Position numbers and translations under genes: made by a program
Notes under the pieces: model-generated
Database searches by the model: none
Seen by the model: the letters and a program-made list of their open reading frames with translations, nothing else
What the model was told of the DNA's origin: nothing
Shown: positions 28,791-37,116 of the stretch, piece by piece
How positions within the stretch are numbered: position 1 is the stretch's first letter
Layout of the letters: each line of letters starts with the position of its first letter
Assembly (NCBI GenBank): GCA_051984675.1
Contig: JBPYFK010000184.1
Span: 1-64,000 of the forward strand
DNA from: JBPYFK01 sp051984675
GTDB lineage: Bacteria > Actinomycetota > Actinomycetes > Mycobacteriales > Pseudonocardiaceae
Direction of reading: 5' to 3'
Length of the DNA stretch: 64,000 nt

Positions 28791-29816
28791 CTAGGCCAGC
28801 AGGGCTGCTTCCTCTTCCGAGTTGTACTCGCCCCGGCTGGCCGCGCCATTCAGGCGCGCACGCGTGGCCAGCGTCTTCTGCGCTTCTGCCACCCTGCCCT
28901 CAGCGCCTGCCCAGGTCTGCAGCGCCTCCGAGAGCAACGCCCGCCCGTAGGAGAACGTAACTCGCCAGGGCAACGGCCGGCGCAGGTTGATCTCGTTGAG
29001 GTGGTTGGTCGCGTCGGCGTCGCTCTGCCCGCCGGAGAGGAACGCGATACCGGGGACGGCCGCTGGGACGGTCCGCGACAGGGTGCGCACGGTCGCGTCC
29101 GCGACCTCCGACGCGCTGGCTTGGGTCGGACATTCCTTGCCGGACACCACCATGTTCGGTTTGAGCACCATGCCTTCGAGGGCGACGCGCTGTTTCGCGA
29201 GCTCGTCGAAGACTGCCAGCAGCACGGTGGTGGTCGCCTCTTCGCACCGCCGCAGGTCGTGGTCGCCGTCCATGAGCACCTCGGGCTCCACGATCGGCAC
29301 CAGGCCTGCTTCCTGGCACAGCGCGGCGTACCGGGCGAGCGCGTGCGCGTTGGTGTGCACCGCCACCGGGGTCGGGCGGTGCTCGTCAAGGCGGTAAACC
29401 GCACGCCACTTGGCGAACTGAGCGCCGCGCTCGACGTACTCCTGGAGGCGCTCACGCAACCCGTCGAGGCCCTCGGTGATCGTCTCGCCGGAGCTGCCCG
29501 CCAGGGGCTTGGCACCCTTGTCCACCTTGATGCCGGGGATGACACCGTTGTCACGGGCGACCTGGCCCAGCGGCCGACCGTCAGTGGCGTTCTGCCGCAG
29601 CGTCTCGTCGTACAGGATGACGCCGCTGATCCACTCGCCCACATTGGGCGTCGACACGATCAGCTCGCGGTAGCTCCGCCGGGTCTCCTCGGTGGACTCC
29701 AGCCCGACTTCGCGGAGCCGCTTGCCCATGGTTGCTGTGCTCTCGTCCGCGGCGAGGATGCCCTTTCCTTCGGCCACCATCGCCTGAGCGACTGCGTGCA
29801 GATCGACGTCCGCCAT
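28791..29816 (-). CDS. Class I fructose-bisphosphate aldolase
   Basis: A 341-residue Schiff-base aldolase that cleaves fructose 1,6-bisphosphate into dihydroxyacetone phosphate and glyceraldehyde 3-phosphate. GKGILAADESTATMGKR is the N-terminal signature. The active-site Lys of the Schiff base is in LEGMVLKPNMV, and KWRAVYRL carries the second Lys. FLSGGQSDADATNHLNEIN binds phosphate, and a typical tail ends EYNSEEEAALLA. The GAGGTGA ribosome site is 5 bases before the ATG. The leader on the minus strand holds a GC-rich hairpin (29849-29872). Actinomycetes often have a class II enzyme as the main aldolase, so this may be a gluconeogenic or condition-specific isozyme. Confidence 0.95.
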   Translation of the reverse strand: MADVDLHAVAQAMVAEGKGILAADESTATMGKRLREVGLESTEETRRSYRELIVSTPNVGEWISGVILYDETLRQNATDGRPLGQVARDNGVIPGIKVDKGAKPLAGSSGETITEGLDGLRERLQEYVERGAQFAKWRAVYRLDEHRPTPVAVHTNAHALARYAALCQEAGLVPIVEPEVLMDGDHDLRRCEEATTTVLLAVFDELAKQRVALEGMVLKPNMVVSGKECPTQASASEVADATVRTLSRTVPAAVPGIAFLSGGQSDADATNHLNEINLRRPLPWRVTFSYGRALLSEALQTWAGAEGRVAEAQKTLATRARLNGAASRGEYNSEEEAALLA

Positions 29817-29848
29817 TGCTTCACCTCTTTGTTAAGGAATGTCCGGCT

Positions 29849-29872
29849 CCGGGAGGGATTCTCCCTTCCCGG
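29849..29872 (-). promoter_or_regulatory. Hairpin in aldolase leader
   Basis: CCGGGAGGGA pairs with TCCCTTCCCGG (one bulged base) around TTC, 33 bases upstream of the aldolase start. It may be a leader hairpin or a chance inverted repeat. Confidence 0.3.
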
Positions 29873-29927
29873 CCGACGATCACGTCAGCGGCCAGTTGGT
29901 GAGTCGGGCGTCACAGATCATCCAAAC

Positions 29928-29946
29928 TAGTTTCGTTACGCAACTA
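29928..29946. promoter_or_regulatory. Near-perfect palindrome TAGTTTCGTTACGCAACTA
   Basis: Nineteen bases with one mismatched pair lie between the divergent aldolase and methyltransferase genes. The surrounding DNA is unusually AT-rich for this genome. It is probably a repressor site controlling the methyltransferase at 30002. Confidence 0.6.
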
Positions 29947-30001
29947 ATATCGGTAGCGTGGAAACTCCTCGAAACGATCCGAAAACCGGGGGTGTTTTCG
30001 C

Positions 30002-30925
30002 GTGACCGCAACCCATCAGCGGTATCCACACGACCAATGGGACATCGTCAGCAGTGTCGGCCTGACCGCTCTGGCCGTAGCAGCCGGCCGGGCCCTGGAG
30101 ACCAGCCGACCGGACGCGCTGATCGACGACCCCTTCGCGAAGGAGTTCGTCGCGGCGGCCGAGGACAGCTCGCCGCTGCCGCTGCCGACCCACCTGCTCG
30201 GGACCGCCCAGCCGGCGACTCCGGCCGCCGACGACGACACCATGTGGGAGCACGTGTCCCACTACATGGGCGTCCGCTCGCGCTTCTTCGACCGCTTCTT
30301 CCAGTCGGCTGCCTCGGACGGCATCCGGCAGGGCGTATTGCTGGCCTCCGGCCTGGACGCTCGGGCCTTCCGCCTGCACTGGCCGGACGACTTCCGACTG
30401 TTCGAGATCGACCAGCCGAACGTACTTTCGTTCAAGCTGCGGGTCCTGGACAGGCAGGGCGTCAAGCCCGGCTGTGACCACCGCACGGTCGCCATCGACC
30501 TGCGTGACGACTGGATGGCCGCGCTGGACAGGGCGGGCTTCGATCCGACCTTGCCCACGGCCTGGCTGGCGGAAGGCTTGCTGCCCTACCTACCGGCCGA
30601 TGCGCTGCACCAGTTGCTCGCGACCATCGACAGGTTGTCGGCGCCCGGAAGCCGGGTTTCCGTCGAGCACATCGACGATGTGCACACATTGTTCGACAAC
30701 GAGCACACCACCCGAATGAGCGAACAGTTCGGAATGGACATCCGCGACCTGATGCCCAATGACGAGGGGCGAATCGCCCCCGACCAGTGGCTGGCCGATC
30801 ACGGATGGGCCATTCGCCAGGACCCGGTGACGGAAATCGCCGCCAACTACGGGCGACCGATCGAGAATGCCCCCACGCACGTCACCAGAAACCAGCGTTT
30901 CATCACGGGCGTGCGACCCCGCTGA
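30002..30925 (+). CDS. Class I SAM methyltransferase, leucine carboxyl methyltransferase-like family
   Basis: A 307-residue protein of the PF04072 group, which is expanded in mycobacteria and other actinomycetes. It begins MTATHQRYPHDQWDIVSSVGLTAL, and DALIDDPFAKEFV is the family signature near residue 40. The SAM motif is VLLASGLDARAFRLHWP with RLFEIDQPNVLSFK following, and AWLAEGLLPYLPADA is the post-motif region. The GTG start lies in the leader with no good ribosome site. The substrate is unknown; relatives modify polyketides or small carboxylates. A palindrome at 29928 is well placed for repression, and a strong hairpin follows the gene. Confidence 0.9.
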   Translation: MTATHQRYPHDQWDIVSSVGLTALAVAAGRALETSRPDALIDDPFAKEFVAAAEDSSPLPLPTHLLGTAQPATPAADDDTMWEHVSHYMGVRSRFFDRFFQSAASDGIRQGVLLASGLDARAFRLHWPDDFRLFEIDQPNVLSFKLRVLDRQGVKPGCDHRTVAIDLRDDWMAALDRAGFDPTLPTAWLAEGLLPYLPADALHQLLATIDRLSAPGSRVSVEHIDDVHTLFDNEHTTRMSEQFGMDIRDLMPNDEGRIAPDQWLADHGWAIRQDPVTEIAANYGRPIENAPTHVTRNQRFITGVRPR

Positions 30926-30966
30926 GCATATCCGTGACTTAACGCACTATTTTCCGGCCGTTTCCC

Positions 30967-31001
30967 CCCTCGATCGGGCGGACAACCTGTCCGATCGAGG
31001 G
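30967..31001 (+). terminator. Hairpin terminator after methyltransferase
   Basis: CCCTCGATCG pairs with CGATCGAGGG, and an inner GGACA/TGTCC stem closes an ACC loop, with a small bulge between. It starts 42 bases after the stop. Confidence 0.7.
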
Positions 31002-31068
31002 TAAACAGGAGAAAGGGCTGGGTGCCCGCACCAGCCACGATTGACCCGCTGATTGTTAGGTTTGTCAG

Positions 31069-32259
31069 GTGGCCGTGACGAGCATGCCTGCCGCGAACGG
31101 GCCAGCCCCAAGAGGTTCCACCGCGACGGTCCGCACTGTGCCGGCGCTGCCCCCTGCCCAGGCCGGTAGCAAGAAAAGCAGTCGCAAGATCAGCTGGGAC
31201 ATCGTCCGGGCAGGCTGCGTGGTCCTCGTCATGCTCTACCACGCCACCTTCCTCAGCACCTGCCTGCACCCGGAGCTGGGACCGCGCGGCTTCGTGTTCC
31301 CGTACCAGGTCGGGGCCAGCATGCTGCTGGTGCTCTCGGCCTACTTCGCCTGCGTGACGATCGGCCGGGGCAGCCTGCTGCGCTACTGGTGGGGACGCAT
31401 CGCACGGCTCCTCCCGCCCTTCTTCGCGGCGGTCGTGATCATCTTCCTGCTGCTGCGAGCCTTCCCGGCGCCGGGTTGGTTCTACCCGCTCGGCGGCGAC
31501 CTGCCCAGCAACCTGCTCATGCTGTGGAACTGGAAACCCCAGGACTACCTCATGATGGACGGTTCGCACTGGACGATCCCGTTGCAGCTGATGGCCTTCA
31601 CCCTCGCTCCTCTGCTGTACCGGGGGCGCTGGGGACACGGCAAGCGGCTTGTCTGGGTGTTGTGGATCGCCGTACTGCTGCCGATCGCGCAGTGGTGGTT
31701 TCGCATCTCGAACCCGCCCGAGCCGTATCGGGTGCTCGCGGACGGCTTCGGGTTTCACCGCTGGCACCTCTTCGTCGCGGGCGTGGCGATCTGGATGTGG
31801 TCGACCAGACGCCTGAGCACACGGCATTTCACCGGCCTGTTCTCGATGTGCATGGTGGCGCACGCGCTGCACAACTTCACCCGGACTCCCACCGGTGACC
31901 TGTATGCCGACTGGGGCTCGACCGTGGCAGTGTGCATCGGCCTCGTCGTGGTCGCGCTGACCGCCCGCCGCCCGGACTGGGAACGCGGCATCCCCAGGTG
32001 GGCCCATCGCCCGATCCAGTGGTTCGCCGGCGTGTCGTACGGGGTGTTCCTCATGCACCAGACCGTCGGTTACCTCGTGATTCGCACGTTGCACGACCTG
32101 GGGCTACCGGATGGCCTGCAGACCGTCGGCTTGCTGGGCACCGGCGTGTTGCTCGGCTGGCTGCTGACCCGGCTCGTCGAACGTCCCATGCACCGGTTCC
32201 TGATGGAGACCTTCGACCGCTGGTCGATCCGCTCGCGACCCGCCGTCGCTCACGGCTGA
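31069..32259 (+). CDS. Acyltransferase 3 family membrane protein (OafA-like)
   Basis: A 396-residue integral membrane acyltransferase with about ten helices after a 40-residue Pro/Ala-rich cytoplasmic start. The catalytic region is RAGCVVLVMLYHATFLSTC, with the conserved YHA at the end of helix 1. WWGRIARLLPPFF is the R-x10-R type motif, and SYGVFLMHQTVGYLVIR corresponds to the conserved Y-x-hydrophobic-H segment near the C-terminus. Members transfer acyl groups from cytoplasmic acyl-CoA to sugars, lipids or antibiotics. The start is a GTG at 31069, with an ATG at 31084 as an alternative. It overlaps the convergent S37 peptidase gene by 10 bases. The substrate is unknown. Confidence 0.88.
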   Translation: MAVTSMPAANGPAPRGSTATVRTVPALPPAQAGSKKSSRKISWDIVRAGCVVLVMLYHATFLSTCLHPELGPRGFVFPYQVGASMLLVLSAYFACVTIGRGSLLRYWWGRIARLLPPFFAAVVIIFLLLRAFPAPGWFYPLGGDLPSNLLMLWNWKPQDYLMMDGSHWTIPLQLMAFTLAPLLYRGRWGHGKRLVWVLWIAVLLPIAQWWFRISNPPEPYRVLADGFGFHRWHLFVAGVAIWMWSTRRLSTRHFTGLFSMCMVAHALHNFTRTPTGDLYADWGSTVAVCIGLVVVALTARRPDWERGIPRWAHRPIQWFAGVSYGVFLMHQTVGYLVIRTLHDLGLPDGLQTVGLLGTGVLLGWLLTRLVERPMHRFLMETFDRWSIRSRPAVAHG

Positions 32260-33620
32260 GGCGCCTGGCCTGCTCCGCTCCACCGGCGCACGGTCGACTC
32301 GGCTTCGCCGCGTTGCTGTGGCGGCAGGCCGGAAATCTCCGACCCGTGGTTGCCGCCGGCCACCACGTACCGGTAGGAGTCCCGACTGCCCGGGCCGAGT
32401 TCGAAGGGCTGGGCACTCCAGGGGTCATTGCCGCCATACACGAACATCAGCCGGTTACCCGCCGTCCGCACCCAAGCGTCAACATCCCGGACGGCCCACG
32501 GTTCGTAGCGCATCGGGATCTGCCGGGGCACCACCGAGCGCGGTTCGTCGAGGTTCTGGTCGTGCAGCAACCCGGCGAGGTGGTTGTGCGAGACGTGCGG
32601 CCACCCCAACTGCGTACCGGCCTGGTAGTTGTACGGCAGGTACTTGTCGAGGCCCTGGTCGGTGTAGTTCGAGAACTGGACCGTCTGGTCCAGGAAGTCG
32701 AAGATCTTGTCGGTGCTCTCCTGGGCCTTCGGCACCTTCGGGCATTCCTGCTGGCCCCGGTACTGCCAGAACGTGAACGGCACATCCAGCACGGTCATCT
32801 CCAGCCCCCGATCGGCATTGCCGACGAGCCGGTCGAAGGTGTATCCGCGCTGGCGGGCATACGCGTTCAGGCGGGCCAGCATGTCGTCCCGGCGCAGCAG
32901 AGCCTGCCTCTGCACTTCGCGCAACGCCTCGCGGCACGCCGGATCAGTGCCGACGGTGTTGAGAAACCGGTCGTAGCGATCGCTGTCGTTGTTGATCTCG
33001 TCCGGGGCGACGTAGGCCACCGTGCCGTCGACGTCCTGCGGGTAGAACCGGTGGTGATAGACGGCCGTCATGCCGCCCTTGCTGGCACCCGTGGTGATCC
33101 ACTGATGTGCATACAGCGGCTTGAGCACGCTGATCAGCTGGTGCTCGTCGGCGGCGGACTGCCAGATGTTGAGCTCCGACCAGTTCGCGGGGTTCGGACG
33201 GGACGGTTCGAAGAACCGGTGCTCGATGTTGATCTGGTTACCGTCGACGAGCTTGGTGGCTTCGGTGGGGTGCGGTTTGTCCGGCAGGTTGTAGCCGGTG
33301 GTGTAGGCAACGGTGGGACGGTCGAATCCGCGGTGCAGCAACGTCAGGCGCTGCTCGAAGTGCTGGCCGGTCGGATGGCGATGATCCGAGGGTTGTGCGT
33401 AGAGCAGATCGATCACGCGAACACCCGGCATCGTCGGGTCGGCGGGACGCTCCCCGACCACCCGCATTCCCGGGATGGCCCGCAGTCGTGAAACGAGCTG
33501 GTCAGCGGGCGGCCCGCTGGCGGGAGCCACCGCGACGGCGGCCGGTGGTGAGCTGACCAGCGCCAGGCTCACGAAGGACAGGCCGGCGACGATCGCTGCG
33601 AGGATCTTGCGAGCCCTCAT
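32250..33620 (-). CDS. Secreted tripeptidyl aminopeptidase, peptidase family S37
   Basis: A 456-residue secreted serine peptidase that removes tripeptides from protein N-termini. A clear Sec signal peptide covers residues 1-32 (MRARKILAAIVAGLSFVSLA, Ala-rich end). The catalytic Ser is in WITTGASKGGMTAVYHH, the Asp in VYGGNDPWSAQPFE and the His in VAGGNHGSEISGLP. NIEHRFFEPSRP upstream is a family marker. The length and layout match Streptomyces tripeptidyl aminopeptidases used in protein and growth medium turnover. A perfect 9-bp-arm palindrome lies 24 bases before the start. Confidence 0.93.
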   Translation of the reverse strand: MRARKILAAIVAGLSFVSLALVSSPPAAVAVAPASGPPADQLVSRLRAIPGMRVVGERPADPTMPGVRVIDLLYAQPSDHRHPTGQHFEQRLTLLHRGFDRPTVAYTTGYNLPDKPHPTEATKLVDGNQINIEHRFFEPSRPNPANWSELNIWQSAADEHQLISVLKPLYAHQWITTGASKGGMTAVYHHRFYPQDVDGTVAYVAPDEINNDSDRYDRFLNTVGTDPACREALREVQRQALLRRDDMLARLNAYARQRGYTFDRLVGNADRGLEMTVLDVPFTFWQYRGQQECPKVPKAQESTDKIFDFLDQTVQFSNYTDQGLDKYLPYNYQAGTQLGWPHVSHNHLAGLLHDQNLDEPRSVVPRQIPMRYEPWAVRDVDAWVRTAGNRLMFVYGGNDPWSAQPFELGPGSRDSYRYVVAGGNHGSEISGLPPQQRGEAESTVRRWSGAGQAPQP

Positions 33621-33643
33621 CCCGCCTCCCGAATCCGTTTCAC

Positions 33644-33668
33644 CTGATCACGTGACGCGCGTGATCAG
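33644..33668. promoter_or_regulatory. Palindrome CTGATCACG-N7-CGTGATCAG upstream of S37 peptidase
   Basis: Perfect 9-bp arms with a TGACGCG centre lie 24 bases before the peptidase start. It is most likely an operator, though its position in the leader also allows an RNA hairpin. The rest of the 33621-33855 gap shows nothing else clear. Confidence 0.55.
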
Positions 33669-33855
33669 TGGGGCAAGCGGGAAAACTACTGGACCGCGAT
33701 CACCGGATACAGCACCGAAACGTCGGACGTGTCGCGCGACTTTCGTCGGGCTCGCGATGGCAGGGTGGGGTGTGCGGACAAGGGCGCGCCGGTATGGCAC
33801 ACCGGACGGCCTTCAGGTAGACCGGTGGGGCTGGACGCTCCTGGGAGGAGGTGGG

Positions 33856-34248
33856 ATGATCGACTTGCCGTCGCATGTCGTGGACATGCTCGCCAAGCCC
33901 AACCCGGCGGTGATCGGCACCGTGCACCCGACAGGCGCACCGGTCACCGTGCCCACCTGGTACCTGCTGGACGGCGGCCGGGTGCTGGTGAACATGGACG
34001 CCGGACGCCGCAGGCTGGAGCACATGCGCTCCGATTCGCGGATCTCGCTGACCGTGCTCGGCCCGGAGAACTGGTACCAGCACGTCAGCTTGCGCGGGCG
34101 AGTGGTGTCCCTGGAAGACGACCCGGACCTCGTGGACATCGACCGGTTGGCCCAGCATTACACCGGCCAGCCGTACCCCGAGCGGGCGCGTCCCCGGATC
34201 AGTGCCTGGATCGAGATCGACTCCTGGCACGACTGGAACCTGCGGTAA
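33856..34248 (+). CDS. PPOX-class (pyridoxamine 5'-phosphate oxidase-fold) protein, probably F420-dependent
   Basis: A 130-residue split-barrel flavin/F420-binding protein. The ATG at 33856 has GGAGGAGG 6 bases upstream; the frame is open further back but without family similarity. It reads VIGTVHPTGAPVTVPTWYLLDGGRVLVNMDAGRRR, then ISLTVLGPENWYQHVSLRGRVV, the usual strand order of the family, and ends ARPRISAWIEIDSWHDWNL. Small actinobacterial proteins of this kind bind coenzyme F420 and reduce quinones, tetrapyrroles or xenobiotics. The substrate is unknown. It is monocistronic and convergent with the coiled coil protein. Confidence 0.87.
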   Translation: MIDLPSHVVDMLAKPNPAVIGTVHPTGAPVTVPTWYLLDGGRVLVNMDAGRRRLEHMRSDSRISLTVLGPENWYQHVSLRGRVVSLEDDPDLVDIDRLAQHYTGQPYPERARPRISAWIEIDSWHDWNLR

Positions 34249-34305
34249 CCGACCGGCAGGGTGAAGCCGGACGCTTCCACGCGCCCGGCCCTCCCCTACC
34301 GTGCT

Positions 34306-35349
34306 CTAACTGGACTGGACCGGGCTGTCCGCCTCCTCGGTCTCGGCGGACACCCCCGCGGGCTTGTCCGCTGCCTTCTCGACGTCGGCGGGCTGCTCCA
34401 GCTCCGCCGCACGCTGCTCGGGCACTTCGACCTCGGGCTGGTTCCCGCTCAACTCGTCCCGATAGGTGTCCAGCTCGGCTGGCTGTATATTGTGGACATT
34501 CTCGGCGACGTAGGCGTCGGCGTTCTCGCTGTCCTCAGCGGAAACCGAGGCGGCCAGGAACGGCTCGGCGATCGAGAGCGCCTCCTGCGCGCTGCGCACC
34601 TGCTCGCCCAACTGCTGACGCACGCGCCGCATGGTCTCCACATGCTTGTCCGCGTGCTGCATGCGCCGGGCCGCTTCCTCGGTCGCTTCCCGGATGCGCC
34701 GCTCGGCTTCGTCGCGGCTGCGCTGGTCCCGCTCGGCGATGAGCCGCTTGGCCTCCTCCCGCTGCGCGGCCATGTGGATCTCGAAGTCCTCTTCGACCTG
34801 CTCGCGGCGCTGCTCGGCTTCGGCATCGAGCCGGCGACGGTGCTGCTCGGCTTCCCGAGCCATCCGCTCGACTTCCTGCCGGGTCGCCTCCAACTGCTCT
34901 TTCCGCTCGCGCTCCCACTGCTTGCGCCACTCGTCGGCTTCGGCTACCCAACGCTCGTAGCGGGCACGCAGGTCGGACGCCGCCTGCTCGGCACGCGCCC
35001 ATTCGTGCTCGGCGGTCGCATGCGCGGAGGAGACGATCTCATCGGCTTCCGCCTGCGCCAGTTGGACCATCCGTTGCAACCGGCCGGACAACGTCTTTGG
35101 GTCAATCGGAGTCCGGCACAGTTCGTCGAACTGCTGGCGCAGCGACTCGTTCTCGGCACGCGCCTGGTCGAGTTGGCTGGATAACTCACCTTTCTGGCTC
35201 AGCGCCGAGTCGCGGTCCTCGGTGAGCATCCGCATCTCGGCTTCGGTCTGCTGGAGGTAGTACTGCACCTGGGAACGCCGGTAGCCATACCACACAGTGT
35301 CGAAATCGGCCTGTAACGGCACCAGTTCCCGATCTTCGTTTTGCCCCAC
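34306..35349 (-). CDS. DivIVA-like long coiled coil protein
   Basis: A 347-residue protein from the GTG at 35349 with GGTGGGGTGAG upstream. Residues 10-50 (FDTVWYGYRRSQVQYYLQQT) match the DivIVA N-terminal domain, in which the hydrophobic-Arg pattern allows attachment to curved membrane. From about 38 to 270 it is almost continuous coiled coil rich in E, R, A and Q, ending in an acidic Pro/Glu-rich tail that contains VEVPEQRAAELEQPADVEKA. Such proteins organise polar growth and cell wall synthesis in actinobacteria, alongside the main DivIVA/Wag31. It is neither next to the ftsZ cluster nor the canonical DivIVA, so it is a paralogue with an unknown partner. Confidence 0.82.
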   Translation of the reverse strand: MGQNEDRELVPLQADFDTVWYGYRRSQVQYYLQQTEAEMRMLTEDRDSALSQKGELSSQLDQARAENESLRQQFDELCRTPIDPKTLSGRLQRMVQLAQAEADEIVSSAHATAEHEWARAEQAASDLRARYERWVAEADEWRKQWERERKEQLEATRQEVERMAREAEQHRRRLDAEAEQRREQVEEDFEIHMAAQREEAKRLIAERDQRSRDEAERRIREATEEAARRMQHADKHVETMRRVRQQLGEQVRSAQEALSIAEPFLAASVSAEDSENADAYVAENVHNIQPAELDTYRDELSGNQPEVEVPEQRAAELEQPADVEKAADKPAGVSAETEEADSPVQSS

Positions 35350-36059
35350 GGTCTCACCCCACCTGGTGGATTTGTTACCGGACAGGTCGGTGGGCGAGCC
35401 ACGCCCCGACTCGGCAATTTCCGTTGTACACGTGAAAAGCGCCACACGATGTGCTCCGCAGGGCTGAACGCGCCCTCCACCGTGCGGATCGGTGAACCAT
35501 GCGTATCACGGCCGCCGATGTCCCATTGTTTCGCGGGGCAACACGAAAGATCAACAAGTGACGCCAGCCGAGTAACCGAACCGTTGGGCAGTAGAAGCCG
35601 GATCTCTACACTGAACCGGTTCCGCGGCTCAAGTCCACAGTGGATGCTTGGCATCGCGGAACGTCACCCCCGGGCGACGCCCCGCAGCGCAGCCCGCGCG
35701 ATGCGCTCGCGCCGGGCCGAGTCCTTGCGTCGCGCGCCGGCAGTGCTCGTGGTCATCATGCCCAGTTAACAGGCCAGTGACGATCGTTGCCACCGTCCGC
35801 CCACGCGACCCACGCCACAGCCGCGAGACGTAACGCGCTTCACCGCACTCCATCTTCCCTGATCAGAGCATCACAAGAAGGGATAAGGCACACAAGAAGG
35901 GATAAAGCGGTAACGCCAGACGGCATCCGGCTCCAGCGCGACACCGTTCCTCGATGGCAGGTGGGTGCCCGCCCGCACTCCGGCCAGGGTCTGCTCTGCC
36001 GGCTCCCGGCTGATCGTGCAGGAGGACCTGCACGACGAGCTGGTTTGCTTGCGCGGAAC
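35350..36059. other. Gene-poor stretch of about 700 bp
   Basis: No frame here has a recognisable product. A 31-codon frame on the minus strand (35664-35759, double ATG, no ribosome site) encodes a basic peptide with ARRERIARAALRGVARG, which resembles the first helix of a TetR protein and could be a remnant. The only other structure is the 15-bp direct repeat at 35872-35905. The base composition is locally lower in GC than the flanking genes. Confidence 0.4.
35872..35905. repeat. Two direct copies of CACAAGAAGGGATAA
   Basis: Exact 15-base copies at 35872-35886 and 35891-35905 are separated by GGCA. The copies start 19 bases apart, roughly two helical turns. They are AT-rich for this genome, and no partner is known. 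Confidence 0.8.
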
Positions 36060-36998
36060 TCACTTGCGCAGGCTGTGACCAGCGCGCCGCTCCACGACCT
36101 GGACGGCGGCGCTGTGGTCGAGATCGCCGCCCCCGGTGGCCACCAGCTCGTTCATGATCTCGGCGGCGGCCTCGAACACGCGATTGTCCACCACGCCCTC
36201 GGTCAGCTCGCGAATGATGCCGATGTCCTTGATCTGGGTACGCGCGGCAGCGCCGAGCGAGAAGTCGCCGGAGAGCATCCGCTGGCCGTGCAGCTCCAGG
36301 ATCCGGCTGGCGGCGTAGCCGCCAAGCAGCGCGTCCCGCACCGCGGCCGGGTCGGCACCCAGCGCCGACGCCGTCACCAGCGCTTCCGCGACTACCGCGA
36401 TGTTGGCGGTGACGACGAGCTGGTTGCACGCCTTGGCGACCTGGCCAGCTCCCGGCCCGCCGCAGACGACCAGCTTCCCGGCGAAAGCGCGCAGCACCTC
36501 CTCCGCCGCGGCGAGGTCGGGCTCGTCGCCACCGACCATGACCGACAGCGTCCCCTCCCGAGCGGCCGTCGGGCCGCCCGAAACCGGGGCGTCGACCACC
36601 GCGCACCCGCGTGCGTGCAGGTCGTCGGCAAGGTCACGAGAGTCCGCAGGGGCGCACGTGCTGGTGTCGATGACCACGTATTCGACGTGCTGGTCGAAGG
36701 GCAGCAGGCCGGTGTCGCCGAAGCACGCTTCCCTCACCTGCGGCCCGGACGGCAACGACAGCACGATCACCGGGGTCCGGCCGGACTCCGCCGCCTGCTC
36801 GCCGAGCCGGGCGGCCAGCGCCGGCAGGTCCGGCACCACCGCGATCCCCTTCTCCGCCGCCGCTGCCCTGGTCGCCTCGCTGCGCGTGGTGGCCACGACG
36901 TCGAACCCCATCTCGTCGAGCCGCAGGGCCAGCGCCGATCCCATCGGTCCCAGTCCGATGACGCCGACGGGCCCGATCATGCCCACCGGAAAAGTCAT
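36060..36998 (-). CDS. 3-hydroxyisobutyrate dehydrogenase-family oxidoreductase
   Basis: A 312-residue NAD(P)-dependent beta-hydroxyacid dehydrogenase. The start at 36998 is chosen for its GAGGAGG site 5 bases away; an in-frame ATG at 37058 is possible. The dinucleotide motif is GVIGLGPMGSALA, the substrate loop is VVDAPVSGGPTAAREGTLSVMVGG, and the catalytic Lys is in GQVAKACNQLVV. The C-terminal KDIGIIRELTEGV is also typical. Relatives oxidise 3-hydroxyisobutyrate (valine catabolism) or tartronate semialdehyde. It is divergent from the HAD gene and shares the promoter containing the 37089 operator, so it may belong to the same hydroxyacid regulon. Confidence 0.9.
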   Translation of the reverse strand: MTFPVGMIGPVGVIGLGPMGSALALRLDEMGFDVVATTRSEATRAAAAEKGIAVVPDLPALAARLGEQAAESGRTPVIVLSLPSGPQVREACFGDTGLLPFDQHVEYVVIDTSTCAPADSRDLADDLHARGCAVVDAPVSGGPTAAREGTLSVMVGGDEPDLAAAEEVLRAFAGKLVVCGGPGAGQVAKACNQLVVTANIAVVAEALVTASALGADPAAVRDALLGGYAASRILELHGQRMLSGDFSLGAAARTQIKDIGIIRELTEGVVDNRVFEAAAEIMNELVATGGGDLDHSAAVQVVERRAGHSLRK

Positions 36999-37088
36999 GC
37001 TCGCCTCCTCGCCACGGTCCCTGCCTACCATGGCAAAGCGAGGGCCTCCCAGATCCACTGGCTTGGCCTTGGCAGGGATCTAGCGCTA

Positions 37089-37108
37089 CATACCGTCTAG
37101 TCGGTATG
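37089..37108. promoter_or_regulatory. TetR operator CATACCG-TCTAGT-CGGTATG
   Basis: A 20-base palindrome with perfect 7-base arms, 8 bases before the HAD start codon and 90 bases before the divergent dehydrogenase. It overlaps a TATGGT -10-like hexamer (37105-37110). The core matches the sites at 1723, 46319 and 50363. Confidence 0.8.
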
Positions 37109-37116
37109 GTCGGGAC

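Noticed and set aside
31069..33620. An operon of acyltransferase and S37 peptidase.
   Set aside because: The two genes are convergent and overlap only by ten bases at their 3' ends.
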